A stretch of 40,879 nt of DNA, taken from positions 1 through 40,879 of the forward strand of contig JAJDCM010000385.1 in NCBI GenBank assembly GCA_029260825.1. The letters are read 5' to 3'. Origin of the DNA: Planctomycetota bacterium. GTDB taxonomy: Bacteria > Planctomycetota > JACOTG01 > JAJDCM01. The notes under the pieces are model-generated. The model saw nothing but the letters and a program-made list of their open reading frames with translations, did not search any database and was not told where the DNA came from. The position numbers were made by a program, and so were the translations under genes. Positions 7,364-14,494 of this stretch are shown here, piece by piece (position 1 is the stretch's first letter; each line of letters begins with the position of its first letter).

Positions 7364-8704
7364 ATGATGAAGAAGTTTACTCGTTTCTTGCTTGTTGGGT
7401 TCGTGCTGGCTTTGCCGGTGACTGCCTTCTCTTTTCGCAGTGTTTCCCCGATGGAAGCTTCTCGAGGTTTTGCACGGGTCGAGGCGTTGCCTCGACCCGT
7501 GTCGTTTTTGGCCATGCATGATGTGAGCTGGAGGTCTTTTCATCCGGACTCTGGGGAATCTGAGTCTTCGGGTTTTGAATCCACTGGGTCGACTCTGCGA
7601 GGAGAAGCGTCAATTGACACGGTGTTGCATCGTGACCGGGTTTTCATGGTGGATGTCGCTCTTGCGCGTTTGGCGAAAAAGAGTGGCATTCCGGTCGCCG
7701 ATTTTCCCCGGGATGTGGTTCGCTTGCTGAGAAAGATGGAGAGGCAGCAACAGCAACGAAGCTCACTGCTGTTCGTCGAGGGGTGTTGTGAGGAGCTTCT
7801 TGGCCTACTTGACGGGAATGATCCGTCCGCTCGCGAGTTTCTTCTGGATCTTGTTCTGAGCTGGCGAGGGAGTTTGGATCGGGAAAACCCACTCGTGGAC
7901 TTCCTCTTCGCCCAGCTTGATGGAGTCACCGATCCAGAGTTTCGAACGCGCAGGATTCATGAGATGTTTGCCCGGAATACTGTTTCTCAGGAATGGATGC
8001 GGGCAGAAGTCAAAAGGCATGGCGGGTTTTCTGGCTTTTTCAGTTTGCCCGGGCTAGCGGATGTCAAACGGCTCGTTTTGGATCTCATGGATTCGTCCGA
8101 CCTTGCTGACCCGCGTGTTGCAAGCGCCGTTCACGAGCTGTTCTGGTCGGAGCTGGATGGGGAAATGAGACGGAAAGTCATCGAAACCCTGTTTCAAGCC
8201 CCGCAGACGCCTGACTCGGCGAAATTCTTCGAGGCTGTTTTGGGTGAAGTCACGGATTCGACGCTGCGCCACGTTGCCATGCAAGCGGCCAGCCTGAATT
8301 CGGACCCTTACCTTTTGGCGAAGATGATCGAGATCGCAAGAGATGACCGAGATGTCATTGCTCGTCGCTTTGCCGTGAATGCCTTGGGGAACCAGGAGAC
8401 CCGTTCCGAGGTTGTCGATGGGATTCTCGATTCCTACGGAGATGAAGATTTTGGAGTGCGTTCCAATGCGATCCGGGCCATGAAGCGCCACATCGGGGAT
8501 CCTCGAGTAGAGAGTACTCTCTCGGAGATCATCGCGAACCCGACGACTCCGGATGACCTGGTCATCCAGGCGTTAGAGGCCCTTCGCTGGTCGCCTCATT
8601 CCAGTTCGATGGATGTCCTGGAGATGGCGTCGGCGTCCGGGAAGACAGATGCAGTTCGGTCGGCGGCTCAAACCATCTTGTCCAGAAAGAGGGCCAGGGG
8701 TTAA
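7364..8704 (+). CDS. Secreted HEAT-repeat protein (module 1)
   Basis: This 446-residue protein begins with a Sec signal (MKKFTRFLLVGFVLALPVTA). A variable region and long helices follow. The C-terminal third has recognisable HEAT units: DVIARRFAVNALGNQETR, then DFGVRSNAIRAMKRHIGDPR, then DDLVIQALEALRWSPH. HEAT solenoids act as protein-binding scaffolds; no catalytic motif is visible. The start at 7364 follows a strong GGGAGGAG site; an in-frame ATG at 7220 lies inside the previous gene and is not used. It closes the module that starts with the sigma factor at 3472. It could bind the anti-sigma outer domain or envelope partners, but that is inference. Confidence 0.82.
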   Translation: MMKKFTRFLLVGFVLALPVTAFSFRSVSPMEASRGFARVEALPRPVSFLAMHDVSWRSFHPDSGESESSGFESTGSTLRGEASIDTVLHRDRVFMVDVALARLAKKSGIPVADFPRDVVRLLRKMERQQQQRSSLLFVEGCCEELLGLLDGNDPSAREFLLDLVLSWRGSLDRENPLVDFLFAQLDGVTDPEFRTRRIHEMFARNTVSQEWMRAEVKRHGGFSGFFSLPGLADVKRLVLDLMDSSDLADPRVASAVHELFWSELDGEMRRKVIETLFQAPQTPDSAKFFEAVLGEVTDSTLRHVAMQAASLNSDPYLLAKMIEIARDDRDVIARRFAVNALGNQETRSEVVDGILDSYGDEDFGVRSNAIRAMKRHIGDPRVESTLSEIIANPTTPDDLVIQALEALRWSPHSSSMDVLEMASASGKTDAVRSAAQTILSRKRARG

Positions 8705-8709
8705 ACGGT

Positions 8710-8747
8710 CCGTTGATGTTGTCAACGGGCTGGTGGGAGCGCACCAG
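8710..8747. terminator. Two adjacent hairpins between convergent genes
   Basis: CCGTTGA/TCAACGG with loop TGTTG (8710-8728) is followed directly by CTGGTG/CACCAG with a 6-base loop (8730-8747). Both stems are perfect. They sit in the 63-base gap between the HEAT gene and hrpB, which converge. No T-run follows on either strand, so they may protect 3' ends or aid Rho-type termination rather than act as classical terminators. Confidence 0.4.
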
Positions 8748-8767
8748 GCGGATTTGCCCGAACTCCG

Positions 8768-11308
8768 TCATTTGCGCCGGGTGCGCCGTGTCGGTTCTGC
8801 AATCAACGGATCCTCGGGCCAGGAATGCTTCGGATACCGCCCTCGCAGGTCTTTTCTGACCTGGGAGTATGTGTTGTTCCAGAAGCTCGCAAGATCCTGG
8901 GTGACCTGAACCGGTCGGAAGTTTGGGCCAAGAAGATGAAGAAGGACCGGAACCCTTCCGCCCGCGACGCTTGGTGTTTCTTTGAGGCCGAACATTTCCT
9001 GGAGGCGCACGGCAAGGATCGGTGCCTCAAGGAGTCGGTATTCTAGTCTTACTTTGCTCCCGCTGGGGACGGTCATGGTTTCGGGAGCGAGCCGGTCGAT
9101 TGCGCTTCGGGAGTCGTAACGGATGCTGTTCGAAAAGAGGGCCAAGAGGCCTTGCTTCTGTAGCTCTTTGAAGCTTGCTTTGCCGGAGCACGCTGAGCCC
9201 AGAATCTGGGCGTTTTTTTCGACGTTGAAGTCCGGTAAATCGAGGTCGGGCCTCCAGTTTCTCAGGCAAGCTACACGGGTGAGCCACGAGGAGAGCCCGG
9301 GATCGCTCTGCATGACCTTTTCCTGATGCTCGGCAACTTGCTCTCTCAGGATCTGCTCTGCTTCTTGTGGATCGGGTTTTCGTTCTCTCGGTTCCTCAAG
9401 GGGAAGATCCAGGAGGAAGAGGGTTTCACTACAGATGACCTTTTCTCGCCGGATGTCGAAGGTTGTTTCCCGTTGCATACGAGTGAGATGGGAGAGGTCT
9501 TCTTCGATCCACTTTCGGTCCACTTCGCTTGCGGTGCGGACCTTGGCCTCTTGAGAGGTTCCTCCTCCTGACACTTCGATGGCCAAAAAGAACTCACCCT
9601 CCGTCACGATCGAAGATGATAAGAGCCGAACCCCTCGTCCTCCTACCAGACGTCCGCGAGGATCTTTCATCCCTCGTCTTCGCGCGACCCGGTCCGGATA
9701 GGCCTGGAGAAGTGCTCGTCGAAGGGTCTCGTCTTGATCGTCTGTTTTCGACGAAGGCTTCGGGTTTTTCGGGAAGACTCGGGCCAGTTGCCTGCTCGAT
9801 CTCGAAACCCTTTCAATTGCGTTGGGGTGAAGGCAGAGTCGACGAAGATCGGATGGATGAAAGTTCCGTTTTGCCGCCTCCTCGAACGCCTCAAGTCGAT
9901 GAAGAAGGTCCGAAGGACCGACGAGGTGTTTCCCCTTCTCTCTCCCTCCATCGGGCAAGAAGATATCTCGCTCCGAGAGAAATGCCGCCATGATACAGGC
10001 CTGGCGAAGGCACCCGATCCGATGGGCTTCGAGGAGAAACGCTCCCAGGCGTGGGTGAGTCGGGAGCCTTGCCATGGCTTTTCCCCTCGGCGTGATGGCT
10101 CCGGTCTCGGAGTGGATGGCACCGAGCAAGTGGAGGGTTTTTTCTCCCCTCTTCAGGGAGGAGCTGGGGGGAGCTTCAAACCATTTGAAGTCTTCTGGCT
10201 TGTTGACGCCCCAGGCTCGGAGCTCGAGTACCGCGGAAGCGAGGTCCACTCTTTGAATCTCTGGAGTTGGCTCCTGGTCCATGCGTGCCTGATCGGCCAG
10301 GCTCCAGAGTCGCACAGCTTTCCCCGGCCCGGTCCGTCCGGCCCGCCCTGTTCGCTGATCGGCGGAGGCGAGGCTGATCCGTTCTGTGACGAGTCGATCA
10401 ATCCCGTGGGTTGGATCATGGCGAAGAATGTTGTGATAGCCGCTATCAATCACCAGATCGACGCCGGGAACCGTGATGGAAGTTTCGGCAACGTTGGTGG
10501 CAAGGATGATCTTGCGCTTCTTGCCGGGTGAGAGGGCTTTTTTCTGCTCGGAAGCAGGAAGTCCCCCGTGGAGAACAGGCACATCCGTATCTTCTCCGAT
10601 TCCGTGGGAGAGGAGGTGATTTCGCGTGCGTCGGATGGGACCGATTCCGGGCAGAAACACCAGAGTGTTTCCCTGACTCCCGGGGAAATACTCCTGGATA
10701 GCGCCGGCTACGTTCTCATCCAGGAAGCGCCCTTTGTCGACCGGGAAATGCTCCACGGCAACCGGATGACGATGTCCTTTGACGTCAATGATCGGAGCGT
10801 TGGCGAGATACTGACTGATTGCCTGAGCGTCCAGGGTTGCAGACATCACGATGAGGAAGAGGTCTTCTCTTGTGGATCGAATTTCGACCAGGAGACCAAG
10901 GAGGAGGTCGAGGGTCTGGCTCCTTTCGTGAAACTCATCGAGGATGATGGCACCCACGTTCTCCAGAAACGGATCGGACTGGAGTTCTCGAAGGAGGATT
11001 CCTTCGGTGGCGATGCGGATTCTTGTTTCTCTGGTCGTTCGATTCTCGAAACGAATCTGGTAGCCGACTTCTTTTCCCAGTGTCCACTCTTGTTCGTAAG
11101 CAATCCGTCGGGCTGCGGTTTCGGCGGCGAGTCGACGTGGTTCAAGAACGACGATTTGGCCCGGGCCGACCATTCCCGAGGAATCGAGAGCGGGGGGAAT
11201 GCGTGTTGTTTTTCCTGCCCCCGGCTCCGCGACGAGAATGAGGCTCCGAAAGCTCCTCAACGAGGAGAGAATCTCGGGGATCGCTGAATCGATGGGGAGA
11301 GGTTGCAC
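8768..11308 (-). CDS. hrpB: ATP-dependent DEAH-box helicase HrpB
   Basis: This 846-residue protein is of the usual HrpB length. In order it shows Walker A EPGAGKTT (residues 28-35), LEPRRLAAETAARR (55-67), DEFHER motif II (123-128), SAT motif III (155-157) and QRTGRAGRTGPGKAVRLW motif VI. HA2-type and HrpB C-terminal regions follow, with VRLQEMFGL and YPKHSWPEDP near the end, both typical of the family. HrpB is an RNA-dependent NTPase/helicase of poorly defined cellular role. The start is a GTG with no clear ribosome site. The gene lies downstream of the carbamoyltransferase on the same strand with a 69-base gap and may be co-transcribed with it. It is convergent with the secreted HEAT gene. 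Confidence 0.95.
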   Translation of the reverse strand: MQPLPIDSAIPEILSSLRSFRSLILVAEPGAGKTTRIPPALDSSGMVGPGQIVVLEPRRLAAETAARRIAYEQEWTLGKEVGYQIRFENRTTRETRIRIATEGILLRELQSDPFLENVGAIILDEFHERSQTLDLLLGLLVEIRSTREDLFLIVMSATLDAQAISQYLANAPIIDVKGHRHPVAVEHFPVDKGRFLDENVAGAIQEYFPGSQGNTLVFLPGIGPIRRTRNHLLSHGIGEDTDVPVLHGGLPASEQKKALSPGKKRKIILATNVAETSITVPGVDLVIDSGYHNILRHDPTHGIDRLVTERISLASADQRTGRAGRTGPGKAVRLWSLADQARMDQEPTPEIQRVDLASAVLELRAWGVNKPEDFKWFEAPPSSSLKRGEKTLHLLGAIHSETGAITPRGKAMARLPTHPRLGAFLLEAHRIGCLRQACIMAAFLSERDIFLPDGGREKGKHLVGPSDLLHRLEAFEEAAKRNFHPSDLRRLCLHPNAIERVSRSSRQLARVFPKNPKPSSKTDDQDETLRRALLQAYPDRVARRRGMKDPRGRLVGGRGVRLLSSSIVTEGEFFLAIEVSGGGTSQEAKVRTASEVDRKWIEEDLSHLTRMQRETTFDIRREKVICSETLFLLDLPLEEPRERKPDPQEAEQILREQVAEHQEKVMQSDPGLSSWLTRVACLRNWRPDLDLPDFNVEKNAQILGSACSGKASFKELQKQGLLALFSNSIRYDSRSAIDRLAPETMTVPSGSKVRLEYRLLEAPILAVRLQEMFGLKETPSVAGGRVPVLLHLLGPNFRPVQVTQDLASFWNNTYSQVRKDLRGRYPKHSWPEDPLIAEPTRRTRRK

Positions 11309-11377
11309 AACTTTTGATTTACTCCACTAGTGACGGAGCACCAGGTTCGGGCAACTCGCCAAGACCGAGTCTTTCCG

Positions 11378-13144
11378 TCAGGTAGAGCTCTTGGGCGAAG
11401 AAGTCATCTGCAGCTCGAGCTCCTTCATTTCGTGGCTGACAAGAGCCTTCTTGCAAACCACGTGGTTTCCCATCACCAGGTATTCCAGTCCGGAACCAAA
11501 GAGCATCGCGAGGGCCTCTTCAGGACGGCAGACCATCGGTTCGCCTCGCCGGTTGAGGGAAGTGTTGATCAGGACGGGAATCCCGGTTCGTTTTTCGAAC
11601 TCCTGGATAAGCCGGTAGAATCGAGGGTTTGTCGTTTGATCGACGAGCTGAGGTCTTGCCGAACCGTCCACGTGAACCGCCTCCGGGATCCGATCTCGCC
11701 AATCAGGAGAAACGTCATAGCTGAGGGTCATGTACGGGCTATCGTGATCGTGAGACAGGATCTCGGCGCCTCTTTCCCGGAGGATCGAGGGGCAGAAAGG
11801 GCGCCACTTTTCCCTGAACTTGATCCGTCCGTTGATGTCGTCGCTCATCCCGGGGTAGGCGGGGTGGCCAAGGATGGATCGGTTGCCAAGGGAGCGTGGA
11901 CCGAACTCCATGGGCCCTTGCATCCAGCCGACGATTTCTCCATCGGCGAGTAGTTTGGCCGTGTAGGCTTCGATATCCTCGTGAACCTCGAAGGGAATTC
12001 GAAACCGTTCCAGGGCGGCTTTGATTTCTTTTTCGCCAAATGCCGGGCCCAGGAAAGCATGGGGCATCTTGGCGATGGTTTCTCCTCTTTGGTTGCCGGC
12101 ATAGGTTGCCGCGCCAAGGGAAATCCCTGCGTCATGCGCCGCCGGCTGCACGAATAGTTCCTTGATCAGCGGGTGCTGGATGATCTTTCGATTGAGACGC
12201 ACATTGAGGGCGCATCCTCCGGCAAAGCAAAGTCGTCCATGACGGTGAAGCTGGTTCCCGAGGTCTTTTTCGATGAGGCGAAGAACCGCTTCTTCCAGGT
12301 CTTTTTGGGCTCGGGCCGCAATGTGCATGTAGGGCTCGGTGAGGGCATCACCGGTTCGTTCGGGACCGAGTCGGCGAATGAGTTCTTCCGGATACCGATG
12401 TCTCTTGTAACCATTACTCTTGCTGACCCAGACGTTCTCTTCGTTGATGCGGAACGAGTCTTCCGTGTGGGTAATCATGAAAGACAGGTCGGCCTTTTCG
12501 GGATCGCCGTAGGCGGACATCCCCATGACCTTGAACTCTCCATCGTTGGGCCGAAATCCGAGGTAGTCCGTCACGGTCGAGTAGAAGAGACCAAGGGAAT
12601 CTGGCTTGATCGTTTCCCGAAGAATCTTGATGTCACCGCCCTTTCCCTCGCCCATCAAGCAGGTGGTGAACTCTCCGACTCCATCGACGGTGAGGATGGC
12701 CGCCTCTTCGAAGCCGGAAAGGTGGTAGGCGGAAGAGGCATGGGCAAGGTGATGCTCGACGTATTCAATGTCGACGTCTCCAGGGCCAAGACCCAGTTGT
12801 TGAATACACCTCTGGAGTGCGCTGTCCATGACGCCAAATTGACGTTCCCCCCGGACAAGATAGCGAAGAGCTTTGGAGGGGTTTCGAAAAAAGTTGCGCG
12901 ACATGTTGGTTTTGGCATGACGGCGATAGGCCTCAAGCGACCACGGAAACGCAATCAGATCGATGTCTGAAGGTTTCATCGAGGCGGTTTCCAGGCAAAA
13001 CCGAGCGGCGTTGATCGGGACTTCCCCGGAAGCGTGCTTGTTTCGGGAGAAGCGCTCTTCTTCGGCGGCGGCGACAACTTGGCCGTCAACGACGAGGGCG
13101 GCCGAGCAATCGTGCCAGCTGATTCCGATGCCCAGGATGTTCAT
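11378..13144 (-). CDS. NodU/CmcH-family O-carbamoyltransferase
   Basis: This 588-residue protein has the full two-domain layout of the family. The N-terminal Kae1-like domain has GIGISWHDCSAALV, EEERFSRNKH and the metal-binding EHHLAHASSAY. A CFAGGCALNVRLNRK segment lies near the middle. The C-terminal YrdC-like domain includes MEFGPRSLGNRSIL and NTSLNRRGEPMVCRPEEAL. Family members move the carbamoyl group of carbamoyl phosphate, through carbamoyl-AMP, onto a hydroxyl of a sugar or natural product (TobZ, NodU, CmcH). No polysaccharide or antibiotic cluster surrounds it, so the acceptor is unknown. GAGG about 9 bases before the ATG supports the start. It diverges from the cyclophilin gene. Confidence 0.93.
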   Translation of the reverse strand: MNILGIGISWHDCSAALVVDGQVVAAAEEERFSRNKHASGEVPINAARFCLETASMKPSDIDLIAFPWSLEAYRRHAKTNMSRNFFRNPSKALRYLVRGERQFGVMDSALQRCIQQLGLGPGDVDIEYVEHHLAHASSAYHLSGFEEAAILTVDGVGEFTTCLMGEGKGGDIKILRETIKPDSLGLFYSTVTDYLGFRPNDGEFKVMGMSAYGDPEKADLSFMITHTEDSFRINEENVWVSKSNGYKRHRYPEELIRRLGPERTGDALTEPYMHIAARAQKDLEEAVLRLIEKDLGNQLHRHGRLCFAGGCALNVRLNRKIIQHPLIKELFVQPAAHDAGISLGAATYAGNQRGETIAKMPHAFLGPAFGEKEIKAALERFRIPFEVHEDIEAYTAKLLADGEIVGWMQGPMEFGPRSLGNRSILGHPAYPGMSDDINGRIKFREKWRPFCPSILRERGAEILSHDHDSPYMTLSYDVSPDWRDRIPEAVHVDGSARPQLVDQTTNPRFYRLIQEFEKRTGIPVLINTSLNRRGEPMVCRPEEALAMLFGSGLEYLVMGNHVVCKKALVSHEMKELELQMTSSPKSST

Positions 13145-13353
13145 GGTGAGGACCTCGAAGTGTTTTTGTCACCTGCGTTTCTGCCATTATTTCCTTTGGA
13201 GCTGCGAGTTTAGTTGGGTTTGCCGGTGTTTTCAACCTTTGGGGGAGAGGGCTTCCATGGGCGGGAGAAAAGTGGTCCGATGGAGTGTGCGGGCGAAAAG
13301 CCAGAACCTTGGTGATGGACCGGCCAGAAAGCCATGAATTAGGAGAGATGACC

Positions 13354-14289
13354 ATGCTTCGAGCAGCTCTTTTCGGATGCGCCTTGTTCCTGGGATGGAT
13401 GAGTGATGTTTCGGCAAAGGAGTCAACGTGGCGGGTTCCCCTTGCCCTTGGTCTTGAGCTCGATCGATCCGGCTGTCAGCTGGGTGACGTTGTCAAAGCG
13501 AAGGTTACCCTGACCAATGTCGGGAAAGAGAAAGCCACCGTCAAAGAGCTCCTTCATGATCGACAGTGCGTTGATTTCGACATCGTGCTCAGTGGGGGGG
13601 AGCTCGAAGAGAAGATCGGACCCTTCCGTTTCACCAAGATTACAACCAGCGTCTATGACCCGCGGCAGATGCGCGAGGTCACGCTCGATCCGGGAAAGAG
13701 CCTGGACTTGACGGTTGAGATTCCGGCGATTTCGGGAGGGGAGATGAGGTTAACCGCTCGCTATTCCGGAGTGGTGTTCGAGGACGTTCTACCTTTTTCC
13801 CTCGTTTCCAGGACCGTCACGCTGAAGGTCGAATCCAAACCCAAAGAGAGACTTACTGCCCGGCTCAAGACCCGCCGAGGGGATATCGTCATCGGTTTCT
13901 TTCTTGATGAGGCCCCGGCGACGGTCATGCACTTCGTGATGCTGGCTCGTTCCGAGTTTTATGACGGGCTCTTGTTTCACCGGATTGTCGAGGATTTCGT
14001 GGTGCAAACCGGTTGCCCCCGAGGAAACGGTACCGGGGATGGGGGCTACAATATTCCGGCGGAAGTCGCCGGTCTCCACAATCACACCCGGGGAGCTGTG
14101 GCGATGGCCCGGTCCGATAACTTCGACAGTGCCGGCAGTCAGTTTTACTTCTGCCTGAAGCCCCAAGAAACTCTTGACGGGTGGTACACGGTCTTTGGCG
14201 AGGTACTGAGCGGTATGGATGCGGTCGACGCCATGGAGCCTCATAACGCAATTGAGCAGCTCCGACCGGAAAGAGCACAGTCTCCCTGA
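13354..14289 (+). CDS. Secreted cyclophilin-type peptidyl-prolyl isomerase with N-terminal beta domain
   Basis: This 311-residue protein starts with a signal peptide (LRAALFGCALFLGWMSDVSA). Next come about 150 residues of beta-strand character (DVVKAKVTLTNVGKEKATV) that recall immunoglobulin-like or BsuPI-type domains. A cyclophilin domain begins near residue 167 (LKTRRGDIVIGFFLDEAP). The catalytic FHRIVEDFVVQTGCPRGNGT, RGAVAMARS and GSQFYFCL motifs are intact. It would catalyse proline isomerisation in exported proteins. The end (MEPHNAIEQLRPERAQSP) lacks the usual final beta-strand, so a short C-terminus or a frameshift near 14240 is possible. The start at 13354 is preferred because AGGAG sits 8 bases upstream; an ATG at 13348 is too close. 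Confidence 0.88.
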   Translation: MLRAALFGCALFLGWMSDVSAKESTWRVPLALGLELDRSGCQLGDVVKAKVTLTNVGKEKATVKELLHDRQCVDFDIVLSGGELEEKIGPFRFTKITTSVYDPRQMREVTLDPGKSLDLTVEIPAISGGEMRLTARYSGVVFEDVLPFSLVSRTVTLKVESKPKERLTARLKTRRGDIVIGFFLDEAPATVMHFVMLARSEFYDGLLFHRIVEDFVVQTGCPRGNGTGDGGYNIPAEVAGLHNHTRGAVAMARSDNFDSAGSQFYFCLKPQETLDGWYTVFGEVLSGMDAVDAMEPHNAIEQLRPERAQSP

Positions 14290-14494
14290 TCCCGCTTCTC
14301 CCGCTAAACCTCTGAACATCAATCTGTTCCGGGACTTTTTGTCTGAATTGTCTCGAGGGGGTGGACAATTTGGGACGAAGGAAAAACGAAAACAATCGGC
14401 TTCTTGTGCCGAATGTACCCGTATAGTCTCGGACAGATTGGACCCATCAAGGGTCGAATGGTGTTTAATTTATTGTTTGCAAAGGGGTTACGCA

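Noticed and set aside
14219-14494. Upstream extension of the DUF3352-like/TPR gene
   Set aside because: It would begin inside the cyclophilin gene and bury the signal peptide; AAAGGGG marks 14495.
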